The translations under genes were made by a program, and so were the position numbers. 64,000 nt of DNA from Sphingomonas sp. TZW2008 (GTDB lineage: Bacteria > Pseudomonadota > Alphaproteobacteria > Sphingomonadales > Sphingomonadaceae): NCBI RefSeq assembly GCF_002117915.1, contig NZ_BDJB01000003.1:310001-374000 (forward strand), read 5' to 3'. Position 1 is the first letter of the stretch; every line of letters starts with the position of its first letter. Positions 17,196 to 25,089 of this stretch are shown in pieces. Under the pieces are notes generated by a model. That model had not been told where the DNA came from and did not search any database. It worked only from the letters and a program-made list of their open reading frames with translations.

Positions 17196-18113
17196 TTGCC
17201 GCGCACCATGGCGCTACCCGACCCCGTGAGCCTGGCGGTGCCGGGCTTCGTCCTGCTCGTTCTCGCCGAGATGGTCGTCGCCTGGGCGAAAGACCGGACG
17301 CGCTACGAAGCGCGTGATACGCTCACCTCACTCGGTCTTGGGCTCGGCAGCACCGTTGCCGGCGTCCTGTCGGCGGGCGCGGTCTTCGCGCTCGCCACCT
17401 GGCTGCATCGCTTCCGCCTCTTCGACATCGGCTATGCATGGTACTGGTTCGTCGTCGCCTTCGTGCTCGACGATCTCGCTTACTACCTTTTCCACCGCTC
17501 GGCGGATCGCGTCCGCTGGTTTTGGGCGAGCCACGTCATCCACCACAGCTCGCAGCACTATAATCTGTCGACTGCGCTGCGTCAGACGTGGACCGGCTTC
17601 TTCAGCCTCGCCTTCCTCTTCCGGCTGCCGCTGTTCCTCCTTGGCTTCCCGCCCGCGATGGTGTTCTTCGTCGCCGGGCTCAACCTCGTCTACCAGTTCT
17701 GGATCCATACCGAGGTGATCGGCCGGCTGCCTCGCTGGGTCGAGGCGGTGATGAACACGCCCTCACACCACCGCGTCCACCACGCCACCAACCCGCGCTA
17801 TCTCGATCGCAACTATGCCGGCGTATTCATCGTCTGGGATCGCCTGTTCGGCACGTTCGAGCCCGAACGGGATGACGATCGGCCGCGCTACGGCATCGTC
17901 CATCAGCTCGGCAGCTTCAACCTTTTGTGGGCCGCGTTCCACGAATGGATCGCGATCGCGCGGGACGCATGGCACGCGCCGTGGGGATCGAAGCTCGGCT
18001 ACCTCTGGCGCCCACCCGGCTGGAGCCACGACGGCTCGCGCGCCACCAGCGAGACGCTCAAGGCGCAGTGGCTGACGCGCGAGGAGGCACGGCGGCCCGA
18101 TCGTTCGACCTGA
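17196..18113 (+). CDS. Sterol desaturase / fatty acid hydroxylase superfamily protein
   Basis: 305 aa from a TTG at 17196, chosen because AGGAG lies 5 nt upstream; the first in-frame ATG (17208) has no site at usable spacing. Integral membrane di-iron family with four or more hydrophobic segments. Of the three histidine boxes, the second (HVIHHSSQHYNLSTALRQ) and third (HHRVHHATN) are intact. In the first, FHRSADRVRW, the second histidine of the usual HX3H is an aspartate. The family hydroxylates or desaturates lipids, including carotenoids and sterols; the substrate is unknown. Aspartate can also bind iron, so the protein may still be active. Confidence 0.87.
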   Translation: MPRTMALPDPVSLAVPGFVLLVLAEMVVAWAKDRTRYEARDTLTSLGLGLGSTVAGVLSAGAVFALATWLHRFRLFDIGYAWYWFVVAFVLDDLAYYLFHRSADRVRWFWASHVIHHSSQHYNLSTALRQTWTGFFSLAFLFRLPLFLLGFPPAMVFFVAGLNLVYQFWIHTEVIGRLPRWVEAVMNTPSHHRVHHATNPRYLDRNYAGVFIVWDRLFGTFEPERDDDRPRYGIVHQLGSFNLLWAAFHEWIAIARDAWHAPWGSKLGYLWRPPGWSHDGSRATSETLKAQWLTREEARRPDRST

Positions 18114-18185
18114 AATTCACGGCTAAGCTACAGTAAGCCGGCTGTCACATGGCAGTGGCAGGGTGCCACAAGGGGGGAGTCGACG

Positions 18186-18650
18186 ATGAAGCGGACACTT
18201 GTGACGATCGCGATCGCTTGCATGGCGGCGCCGGTTCAATCCGCGGCGCAACCATCTCCAGCCGCGTCGTCGCGGCTGTCGCCAGTGCAAGCGGTCATCA
18301 ACGCAGCGGAAATGCCGCGTGGGATCGGCGGCGTGTTCGAGATGGTTGTACGCGCGACGGGCAGGCAGGGCGGCTTTCTATACCTCAACTCCGAGAAGGA
18401 TTATCGCGACCCCCGAAACCTGACGATCGTGATCGCACTGCCGCAGGAGCAGGCGCTGGTCGAGCGCCTGGGACAGCCGGTCGAAAGTCATCTCGTGCGC
18501 AAGGTGATCGCCGTCCGCGGCGTCGCTCGAAAAACGAGGATCGACTTCACGGCCAATGGGCAGCCGACGGGGAAATACTATTTCCAGACGCACCTCGTTC
18601 TCAGGTCGGCACGCGATCTCACGGTCGAAGGTGAACGCTCGATCCCCTGA
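18186..18650 (+). CDS. Exported hypothetical protein
   Basis: 154 aa. A signal peptide ends near QSAAQP (residue 22). The mature part is beta-rich (GFLYLNSEKDYRDPRNLTIVI, KTRIDFTANGQ, GKYYFQTHLVL), a pattern compatible with a small periplasmic beta-barrel or OB-type fold. A strong AAGGGGGGAG precedes the ATG. I do not recognise a named family. Confidence 0.7.
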   Translation: MKRTLVTIAIACMAAPVQSAAQPSPAASSRLSPVQAVINAAEMPRGIGGVFEMVVRATGRQGGFLYLNSEKDYRDPRNLTIVIALPQEQALVERLGQPVESHLVRKVIAVRGVARKTRIDFTANGQPTGKYYFQTHLVLRSARDLTVEGERSIP

Positions 18651-18725
18651 TCATGTATCGATTGATGCCGCACGGTCCCCTCCCTGGCGGACACCATCCG
18701 CCCGCACCTCGCGAGGGCCGGTCCC

Positions 18726-20330
18726 TCACGTCACCAGTTTCTCCAGCGCCGCCACCGTATCCGCCTCCGCCGCAGGCTTGTCGGTCCGGATGCGCGCGAT
18801 CCGCGGGAAGCGCATCGCGACCCCCGACTTGTGCCGCTTCGACGCGTGGATCGAATCGAACGCGATCTCCAGCACCAGCGTCTTCTCCACCTCGCGCACC
18901 GGCCCGAACCGCGCGACCGTCTTGGTCCGCACGAACTTGTCGAGCATCTTCAGCTCCTCGTCGGTGATCCCCGAATAGGCCTTGCCCACCGGCAGCAGCT
19001 CGCCGTCCGCGGTCCAGCAGCCGAAGGTATAATCGCTGTAGAAGGACGATCGGCGCCCACTGCCGCGCTGGGCGTACATCATGACGCAGTCGGCGGTCAG
19101 CGGATCGCGCTTCCACTTGTACCACAGTCCCGCGCGCCGCCCTTGCACATAGGGCGAATCGCGCCGCTTGAGCATCATCCCTTCGATTGCAGCGTCGCGT
19201 GCGCCGGCGCGAATGCCCTCCAGCGCGGTGAAGTCCGCCGCCTCCACCACCGCGCTCACGTCGAAGCGATCGGGGTCGAGCCGCGCGGCGAACGCCTCCA
19301 GCCGGGCGCGGCGCGCGTGCCACGGCAATTCGCGCAGATCCTCCGCGCCGTCGAACAGGATGTCGTACAGCCGCACGAAGGCGGGCGCTTCCTCGAGCAT
19401 TTTTGCCGACACGACCTTGCGCCCAAGCCGCTGCTGCAGCGCGTTGAAGCTCGCCGCGCCGCCGCCGTCCTCCAGCGTGCCGCCCTGCGCCTCGCCCTTC
19501 ACCAACAGTTCGCCGTCGACCACGCCATGCGTCGCGAACGCTGCGGCGACATCAGGAAACGCCCGCGTCACGTCGTCACCGGTGCGGCTGTAGAGCCGCG
19601 TCTCGCCGCCGCCTTCACCTGGCACATGGACGATCTGCACGCGGATGCCGTCCCACTTCCACTCGGCGACATAGTCGGTGAGGTCGACGCGCAAATCTTC
19701 CAGCGGATGCGCGAGCATGAACGGGCGGAACACCGGCACATCGGCGGCGGTCGGCTGCTCGCCGCGCCCCTCGGCCCAGGCGAACAGCGCGTCGTACGGC
19801 GGATCGATGCCGTGCCACACCTCCTCCACCGCCTCCACCGCGATGCCGAAGGCATCGGCCAGCGCCTGCTTTGCTAGCCGTGCGGACACGCCGACGCGCA
19901 GCGCCCCCGTCGCCATCTTGAGCAGCGCGAACCGCTCTTCCGGATCGAGCACGTCGAGCATCGCAGCGAGCGCCGCCGGCGCCTCGCCGCGGGGCAAGTG
20001 CATCAGCCGATCGACCACCGCCGATACGCTCAGCGGCGGCACGTCGGGCAGCACCTCGGGCGTCGGCCACAACAGCGACACCGTTTCTGCCGAATCGCCT
20101 ACGAAGTCGCGGCTCATGCGATAGAGGACGGGATCGATCCGCTCCTCGATCAGCCCGCGGATCACCGCCGGCTTGACGCCCGGAATGTCGAGGTCGCCGG
20201 TCAGCGCCGCCATCGCCCAGCCGCGGTCTGGATCGGGCGTCGCGCGCAGATAGTCGCCGATTAGCTTCAGCTTGGCGTTGCGCGACCGCGTATAGATCAG
20301 TGAATCGAGCAGCTGGGCGAAGGCGTGCAT
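18726..20330 (-). CDS. ATP-dependent DNA ligase (LigC-like, damage-response type)
   Basis: 534 aa. An N-terminal DNA-binding domain (about 1-190) precedes the nucleotidyltransferase core with the active-site lysine in EWKWDGIRVQ (Lys225), then RLYSRTGDDVT, DGELLVKG, EGMMLKRRDSPYVQGRR and LWYKWKRD motifs, and an OB-fold C-terminus. This family, known in alphaproteobacteria as cisplatin damage response ligase, is usually encoded next to a DEXH helicase, an exonuclease and the phosphoesterase PdeM. Here the first three are absent, and the divergent phosphoesterase is of another type. The ATG at 20330 gives MHAFAQLLDSLIYTRSRNAK, the normal start. Confidence 0.93.
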   Translation of the reverse strand: MHAFAQLLDSLIYTRSRNAKLKLIGDYLRATPDPDRGWAMAALTGDLDIPGVKPAVIRGLIEERIDPVLYRMSRDFVGDSAETVSLLWPTPEVLPDVPPLSVSAVVDRLMHLPRGEAPAALAAMLDVLDPEERFALLKMATGALRVGVSARLAKQALADAFGIAVEAVEEVWHGIDPPYDALFAWAEGRGEQPTAADVPVFRPFMLAHPLEDLRVDLTDYVAEWKWDGIRVQIVHVPGEGGGETRLYSRTGDDVTRAFPDVAAAFATHGVVDGELLVKGEAQGGTLEDGGGAASFNALQQRLGRKVVSAKMLEEAPAFVRLYDILFDGAEDLRELPWHARRARLEAFAARLDPDRFDVSAVVEAADFTALEGIRAGARDAAIEGMMLKRRDSPYVQGRRAGLWYKWKRDPLTADCVMMYAQRGSGRRSSFYSDYTFGCWTADGELLPVGKAYSGITDEELKMLDKFVRTKTVARFGPVREVEKTLVLEIAFDSIHASKRHKSGVAMRFPRIARIRTDKPAAEADTVAALEKLVT

Positions 20331-20381
20331 GGCACAGCCAACGCATGGCACCGCGGTTGCGCTCCGGCTATCGCGTCGGGC

Positions 20382-21224
20382 ATGCCGCGTGCGTCCGCTC
20401 TGCTCCGCTATCTCGCCGGCGTGTCGATCGTCGTCGTGCTCGCGATCCTCGTTGGCGGCTGGCGCGCGGCGCATCGCGATCCGGTCATCCGCCGCGTGAC
20501 GCTGTCACTGCCCGATTGGCCGCGCGGGGCGCCGCCGATCCGCGTCGCCCTCGCCAGCGACATCCACGCCGGCGGCGGCGCGATGCCGGCGGATCGTCTC
20601 GTGCGGATGATCGACCGGATCGCCGCGACGAACCCTGCGCTGGTGATTTTGGCGGGCGATTTCGTCGATGGGCACGAAGGCCGAACCGCGCGCGCCGCCG
20701 CCCCATCGCTTGCCGCCGCGCTTCGCCGCCTGCACCCACTGCTCGGGACGATCGCGGTGCTCGGCAACCACGACAATGACAGCGATTCCGCCGCGGTCGC
20801 GCGCGCGGTGCGGGCGGGCGGTGCGACCGTGCTAGAGAACGAGGCGGCGGTGCGCGGTCCGCTGGTGATCGGCGGCGTCGGCGACGCGTACAGCGGGCAC
20901 GATCGCGTGGCACGCACGGTTGCGGCCATGCAAAGCAAACCCGGCGCGCGGCTGTTCGTCACCCATTCGCCTGACGTGGCGACCAAGCTGCCACCCACCG
21001 CCACGCTGCTCGCCGGCCACACGCACTGCGGCCAGATCGTGCTGCCGCTGATCGGCGCGCTGTGGGTGCCGTCGCGCTACGGCAACCGCTATCGCTGCGG
21101 CATCGTGCGTGAGGGTGGACGCACGCTCGTCATCACGGCGGGCCTCGGCACCAGCATGGTACCGGTGCGCATCGGTGCGCCCCCCGACATCTGGCTCGTC
21201 ACGCTTGGTCCGCGACGCAACTGA
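20382..21224 (+). CDS. Membrane-anchored metallophosphoesterase (YaeI/YkuE-like)
   Basis: 280 aa from the ATG at 20382. One N-terminal transmembrane helix (about 10-28) is followed by a calcineurin-like domain with all metal-binding motifs: SDIHAGG, GDFVDG, GNHDND, THSPD and GHTHCGQ. The C-terminal GALWVPSRYGNRYRCG and GLGTSMVPVRIGAPPDIWL segments match membrane-associated members that act on lipid phosphoesters. It is divergent from the DNA ligase with 51 bp between starts. The frame extends upstream to an earlier GTG, but that would overlap the ligase start. No clear ribosome binding site. Confidence 0.85.
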   Translation: MPRASALLRYLAGVSIVVVLAILVGGWRAAHRDPVIRRVTLSLPDWPRGAPPIRVALASDIHAGGGAMPADRLVRMIDRIAATNPALVILAGDFVDGHEGRTARAAAPSLAAALRRLHPLLGTIAVLGNHDNDSDSAAVARAVRAGGATVLENEAAVRGPLVIGGVGDAYSGHDRVARTVAAMQSKPGARLFVTHSPDVATKLPPTATLLAGHTHCGQIVLPLIGALWVPSRYGNRYRCGIVREGGRTLVITAGLGTSMVPVRIGAPPDIWLVTLGPRRN

Positions 21225-21242
21225 AGCGTCGCGGCCCTGCGA

Positions 21243-21428
21243 TCAGTCGATCGCGTCCTTCACCGTCTTGCCCGCGACCAAGCCGAGCACCAGCAGCACG
21301 GCAAAAATCGCGATCGCAACGAAGAACAGGATCTTGGCGATACCGACGAACGCGCCGCCGACACCGCCAAACCCCATCGCGCCCAGGATCAGCCCGAGCA
21401 CGAGGAAGATCAGCGCCCACTTCAGCAT
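21243..21428 (-). CDS. DUF1328 small membrane protein
   Basis: 61 aa with two hydrophobic helices separated by a glycine-rich turn ([18 protein letters not shown]), the signature of DUF1328 (YtjA-like). These small proteins are often stress-linked. It lies 6 bp after the dps stop and is probably co-transcribed with it. Confidence 0.88.
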   Translation of the reverse strand: MLKWALIFLVLGLILGAMGFGGVGGAFVGIAKILFFVAIAIFAVLLVLGLVAGKTVKDAID

Positions 21429-21434
21429 GGCGCG

Positions 21435-21932
21435 TCAGGCCTTGCGGCTGGCTTCGAACAGGAACCAGGCGCGCTCCTCGGCCTCGTCGGTCCAGTCGTC
21501 GACGATCCCGCTCGTCGCATTGTCCTTCGCCGCATCGGCGGCGTCCTTTACCACGCGGAAGCTCTCGACCAGCTTAAGATTGTCCTCGCGCAGCTCGGAA
21601 AGCATCTCGGCTGCTGGCACGAAGTCACGATCGTTGTCAGTGATCGTCTGCCGGCGCGAGATATCGCCAATCGACCGCAGCGTGACGTTGCCCGTCTTGC
21701 GCACGCGCTCGGCGATCGCGTCGGTCACGCCCAAGATCTGCGTCGCCTGATCGTCGAGCAGCAGGTGGTAGTCGCGAAAATGCGGCCCCGAGACGTGCCA
21801 GTGAAAATTCTTGGTCTTGAGGTACAGCGCGTAGCAATCGGCGAGCGACGAGTTGAGCGCATCGGCAACCGACTTGACGTCGTTGCGCTGCAGGTCGGTC
21901 GGGGTCTTCAGCTGGGGGGCAATATCGGCCAC
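21435..21932 (-). CDS. dps: Dps-family ferritin-like DNA protection protein
   Basis: 165 aa from a GTG at 21932, chosen because GGAG lies 8 nt upstream and the product then starts MADIAPQLKTPTDLQ with normal Dps length; an earlier GTG at 21992 has neither. The ferroxidase-site segment KNFHWHVSGPHFRDYHLLLDDQ (about 41-62) is conserved, as is DDWTDEAEERAWFLFEA near the end. Dps dodecamers store iron and protect DNA from peroxide in stationary phase. The DUF1328 gene follows directly. Confidence 0.94.
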   Translation of the reverse strand: MADIAPQLKTPTDLQRNDVKSVADALNSSLADCYALYLKTKNFHWHVSGPHFRDYHLLLDDQATQILGVTDAIAERVRKTGNVTLRSIGDISRRQTITDNDRDFVPAAEMLSELREDNLKLVESFRVVKDAADAAKDNATSGIVDDWTDEAEERAWFLFEASRKA

Positions 21933-22026
21933 GGTTTCGGCTCCATCAGAACGGTTCGTTGCGACAACGGACCGATCGTAGAATCGCTCCACGCAAGCCG
22001 GCGATCGCGATCATCGCGCCCGCCGA

Positions 22027-22593
22027 TCAGATCAACCGCACCGCCGACAGGCCGAACACCACGCCCGCGATCACCAGCAGGGCGGCGGTGGTCCAGCGGA
22101 TCGCGCGCTGCGGCAGCGCGAGCCACTGCCGCTCGCCGATCAGCGCCGCCGGCGCTGCCACCGCCAGCGCGCCGATCGTCGCACCGATCGCGGCGAGCCA
22201 CGGCAGCGTGCTCCCCGCCGCCAGCGCGGCGACGATGAACTGCATGCGATCGCCGAATATCATGATCGCAAGGCCCAATACACTCGTCCCCCACGAACCG
22301 AGCCGCCATCCCTCCAGCCGATCGGGCGAGGTCGCGCGCAGCGTCGTGCTCGCCCCCGCGAGCACCAGCGCGAGCGCAAGCAGCAGCAGCCGCGCATTAG
22401 GCGTCAGCAGCGGCGCGATCAGCAGTGCGCCGAGGACGCCAAGCGCGTAATTCGCGGCGAGGCCGGCGGCGGTCGCGGCGATCACCAGTCCCGGCGCCCG
22501 GAAACGATCGGCTAGGATCGCCGCCAGCCACGGCGTCTTATCGCCCGCCTGACAGATCGCGCCGAGCACCAGCGCAGCCATCAACTCACCCAT
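22027..22593 (-). CDS. TMEM165/GDT1-like membrane protein with degenerate motifs
   Basis: 188 aa with about six transmembrane helices arranged as an internal repeat. The two halves keep GDT1-type motif positions, QAGDKTPWLAAILADRF near the N-terminus and FGDRMQFIVAALAA in the second half. The acidic residue of the canonical E-x-G-D-K/R-T/S motif is replaced in both (Q in the first, I/F region in the second). GDT1 proteins transport Mn2+/Ca2+ in exchange for protons, with these glutamates as ligands, so transport by this copy is doubtful or altered. The family call rests on motif spacing and repeat structure. Confidence 0.7.
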   Translation of the reverse strand: MGELMAALVLGAICQAGDKTPWLAAILADRFRAPGLVIAATAAGLAANYALGVLGALLIAPLLTPNARLLLLALALVLAGASTTLRATSPDRLEGWRLGSWGTSVLGLAIMIFGDRMQFIVAALAAGSTLPWLAAIGATIGALAVAAPAALIGERQWLALPQRAIRWTTAALLVIAGVVFGLSAVRLI

Positions 22594-22602
22594 CGCAAAC
22601 GA

Positions 22603-22911
22603 TCACGCTGCGAAGCGCACCTGGCAGGCCGCGGCGAACGCGGCGGATGCTGCCGCGTCCTGCCGGTCGCTGCCGACCGCTTCGCGCAGGATGCCGAGCC
22701 AGCCATGGACGAGCGCGCCGCGTTCGCCGCGCGCCAGCGCCGCTTCGAGCAGCTGCGCGACCGTCACCGCGGGCAGCATCTGCGCACGGTGCGCGGTGCG
22801 CCGGATCGCGTCGATATCACCCGCGATCACGCCGGGCCGCGCCCGCCACTCGATCGCGCCGATGCGATGCAGCAGCTCTGCGCGCACGTCCTGCAAACCG
22901 TCGTTGGTCAT
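22603..22911 (-). CDS. Small hypothetical protein
   Basis: 102 aa, all-helical appearance and alanine-rich, without signal peptide or membrane helix. The ATG at 22911 is preceded by a strong GAGGAGGGG ribosome binding site, which supports a real gene and fixes the start over an upstream ATG in frame. It ends 9 bp before the GDT1-like gene and is probably in the same transcript. I do not recognise a family. Confidence 0.65.
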   Translation of the reverse strand: MTNDGLQDVRAELLHRIGAIEWRARPGVIAGDIDAIRRTAHRAQMLPAVTVAQLLEAALARGERGALVHGWLGILREAVGSDRQDAAASAAFAAACQVRFAA

Positions 22912-23244
22912 CGCCTGCCCCTCCTCGGATCGACGTGGCATGCCGCCGCATCCCGATCATCATCGGTATCGCACGCGCGGCGTAAAGGCGGCGTTACTTA
23001 GCCAGCGCGGCACCTTCGGATAGAGAAGGAGTCCGGATAGCCAGAACAACGTTGTCCGACCCTTGGCGACGAGACACAACGCAGCACCTCCTGCCGACTC
23101 CGAGCATAATCCCTAAAGGTCAGGAAGCGCGCGCCCGGCTTGACTTGCCCCGCCCGATCCGCCATGCGGCGCAGCGTTGGAAGCGGCGCGCCCACGCTCG
23201 CCGCTCTTTTTTGTTTTGCTTCAAAAGAACAGGATTCGCGGGTC
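22912..23244. other. Gene-free 333-bp region upstream of rpmG, with a -35-like box
   Basis: No convincing gene or stable RNA is visible. TTGACT at 23140-23145 is a good -35 match about 100 bp before rpmG, but the hexamer 17-18 bp downstream (CATGCG) is a poor -10. A poly-T stretch (ctcttttttgttttgcttc, about 23205-23223) just before the gene is notable in this GC-rich sequence. Confidence 0.45.
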
Positions 23245-23412
23245 ATGGCAAAGCCGACCACCGTCAAGATCAAGCTCGTCAGCACGGCCGACACCGGCTT
23301 CTTCTACGTCACCAAGAAGAACCCGCGCACCAAGACCGAGAAGCTGAGCTTCAACAAGTACGATCCCGTCGTCCGCAAGCACGTCGAGTTCAAGGAAGCC
23401 AAGATCAAGTAA
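23245..23412 (+). CDS. rpmG: 50S ribosomal protein bL33
   Basis: 55 aa, normal length. The sequence [20 protein letters not shown] continues with [13 protein letters not shown] and ends [11 protein letters not shown]. It lacks the four zinc-binding cysteines of the C+ form, so it is the zinc-independent version common in alphaproteobacteria. A rho-independent terminator follows 57 bp downstream. Confidence 0.97.
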   Translation: MAKPTTVKIKLVSTADTGFFYVTKKNPRTKTEKLSFNKYDPVVRKHVEFKEAKIK

Positions 23413-23468
23413 GCGGCCGCGTCGCGCTGCGCCTCGAGCGCGGTGGCGATTCTGCGCGTTTCGATCGA

Positions 23469-23498
23469 GCCGTCGCCGCACCGCGGCGGCGGCTTTTT
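23469..23498 (+). terminator. Rho-independent terminator after rpmG
   Basis: An 11-bp stem (GCCGTCGCCGC pairing with GCGGCGGCGGC, one G-U) with a 3-nt loop is followed directly by TTTTT. It lies between rpmG and a convergent minus-strand gene. Confidence 0.88.
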
Positions 23499-23532
23499 GC
23501 GTGACCGGCGCCGGTCGACGCGTGGCTGACCG

Positions 23533-24255
23533 TCAGCGCAGTTGGCCCGTACCGCCCCCCTCACCGCAGCGCACCGGGCCGCCGGCCGAGGCCTGTACCG
23601 TGCACTTCGCCTTGCCCGTCACCGTCACGCTGCCGAGCCCGGTTGAGGTGACCGCCGCTGTATAGCGCGCCGCCGCCCGCGTCTCGCCCGGGCCGTCCAG
23701 CCGCACCGTCAGATCATTCACCGCCAGATCCGTCGCGTCCATCGTTCCCGCGCCGTCGGTCAGCAGGCGCGCGCGGTTCGCTCGCCCGCCGAGCGTCACC
23801 GATCCCGCGCCAAGGATCGAAGCGTACAGCTGATCGGTATCGGCCTGCGCCACCGCGAGCCGCCCGCTGCCCGTGATCGACAGATCGATCCGCTGCGCCT
23901 TCATCCGATCGACTTTAACCTGCGCGCCCGCCGTCACGAACAGCGTCGTCAGCCGCGGTGTCGACAGCGATACCACCGGCGCGCTACCGTCACGGCGCAG
24001 CGGCGTCTCGCCCCACCCCCCGGTGCCGATCCGCACCGTCAGCGTCGTACCGTTGACCGCGATTGCGAGCCGCTCCAGCAGCTGCCGGTCGCCCGACGCC
24101 TTTGCGCCCGGCGACGTTCCCGTCACGATGCGCACCTCAAACGGCCCGTCGACACGCACGCGGTCGTAACTGCCGACCGAGAAGACGCGATCCGCCGCCG
24201 ACGCCGGCGTCGCGGACAGCAGGAACAGGGCGAGCGGCAGCAGGCGAGGCGTCAT
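23533..24255 (-). CDS. Exported GIN-domain (DUF2807) protein, third of three
   Basis: 240 aa. A signal peptide ends near PASAAD (residue 21). The mature protein is a right-handed beta-helix-like DUF2807 domain with the opening VGSYDRVRVDGPFEVRIVTG and repeated beta segments; TGSGRLAVAQ and LGAGSVTLGG carry the glycine-serine turns of the family. It ends with a CTVQ...CG pair comparable to the other two copies. No ribosome binding site is evident. It lies 40 bp downstream of the second GIN gene, so the three probably form one transcript. The function of GIN-domain proteins is not established. Confidence 0.82.
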   Translation of the reverse strand: MTPRLLPLALFLLSATPASAADRVFSVGSYDRVRVDGPFEVRIVTGTSPGAKASGDRQLLERLAIAVNGTTLTVRIGTGGWGETPLRRDGSAPVVSLSTPRLTTLFVTAGAQVKVDRMKAQRIDLSITGSGRLAVAQADTDQLYASILGAGSVTLGGRANRARLLTDGAGTMDATDLAVNDLTVRLDGPGETRAAARYTAAVTSTGLGSVTVTGKAKCTVQASAGGPVRCGEGGGTGQLR

Positions 24256-24295
24256 GCGCGCACGTCGCACCAACCGCGCGCGCCGCGCAAGGGGT

Positions 24296-25027
24296 TCAGC
24301 CGCCGCAGCGCACCTCACCGGCGCCCATCTTGCTCGTCTTGCAGCGCGCCTTCGGCCCCAGATCGACGTCGCCGGATCCCATGATCGAAACCTTGGCGTC
24401 ACCGTCCACCATCGCCTTGACGCTGCCCGATCCCGCAATGTTGATCGATGCGCCGCGCGTCTCGAGCCCGTCGCCATCGACATCCCCTGACCCCGCGATG
24501 TTGATCTTGAGCATATCCGCCGTGCCGCGTGCCGCGGCGCTGCCTGATCCGGCGATCGACAGGCCCAGCGCCTCCACCGCCACTCTGCCCAGCGTCATGC
24601 TGCCCGATCCCGCGATCGCGCCGTCGAACGCGCCGCCCTCGACGCGGTCGATGTTCATGTCGCCCGATCCGGCCAGGTTCGCCCCGGCGATACGCGGCAT
24701 CGTTACGTAGATCTTGATGCCCTCACCGCTGTTCCAGTTGATGCCGCTCAGCCGCGCGCGCCCGACCCGCAGCGAATCGCCAATGCGCGCGATACGGATC
24801 TTGTCGAGCGTTTCAGCGTCGCCTTCGGCACGCACGGAGAAACCCGAGCCGACCCGCACGTCGATGTCGTCGGGGCCGCGCTGATCGATCTTGGTGAAGT
24901 CGGTCGCGGCATAGCTTCGCGTTGTGCCGCTCCCGCTCGCCGCGATCGCGGGGCCGTCGTCATCGTCGGACCAGCTGATGTTGCACGCGGCAAGCGGCAT
25001 CAGCATTGCCAGGGTCAGCGCACGCAT
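24296..25027 (-). CDS. GIN-domain (DUF2807) lipoprotein, second of three
   Basis: 243 aa. A lipobox (LAAC, residue 15) follows a short signal. The DUF2807 domain shows FTKIDQRGPDDIDVRVGSG and many AGSG turns spaced about 18-20 residues apart (AGSGDMNID, AGSGSMTLG, AGSGSAAAR, AGSGDVDGD, AGSGSVKAM), giving a regular beta-helix. It ends LGPKARCKTSKMGAGEVRCGG with two cysteines. GGAGGAGG precedes the ATG. A palindromic operator candidate sits about 16-40 bp upstream of the start. Confidence 0.88.
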   Translation of the reverse strand: MRALTLAMLMPLAACNISWSDDDDGPAIAASGSGTTRSYAATDFTKIDQRGPDDIDVRVGSGFSVRAEGDAETLDKIRIARIGDSLRVGRARLSGINWNSGEGIKIYVTMPRIAGANLAGSGDMNIDRVEGGAFDGAIAGSGSMTLGRVAVEALGLSIAGSGSAAARGTADMLKINIAGSGDVDGDGLETRGASINIAGSGSVKAMVDGDAKVSIMGSGDVDLGPKARCKTSKMGAGEVRCGG

Positions 25028-25042
25028 GATCGATCCTCCTCC

Positions 25043-25066
25043 TGTGTATCACTGTATTAATACACC
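25043..25066 (-). promoter_or_regulatory. AT-rich palindrome, possible GntR/YtrA-type operator
   Basis: GTGTAT (25044-25049) and ATACAC (25060-25065) form inverted arms around 10 nt, and the core TGTATTAATACA (25053-25064) is itself a perfect palindrome. Read on the minus strand the site is GGTG-N16-CACA. From memory this is close to the GGTG-N16-CACC site described for a YtrA-type GntR regulator in Xanthomonas, whose regulon also includes GIN-domain genes. No gntR gene is in the window. It lies just upstream of the second GIN gene. Confidence 0.5.
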
Positions 25067-25089
25067 AGCAGATCGCTCGCAACCCCGTT

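Noticed and set aside
20382..21224. PdeM, the ligase-associated DNA damage phosphoesterase
   Set aside because: The protein has an N-terminal membrane helix and the C-terminal pattern of YaeI/YkuE-like enzymes; PdeM is a shorter soluble protein. Only the position next to the ligase suggested it.
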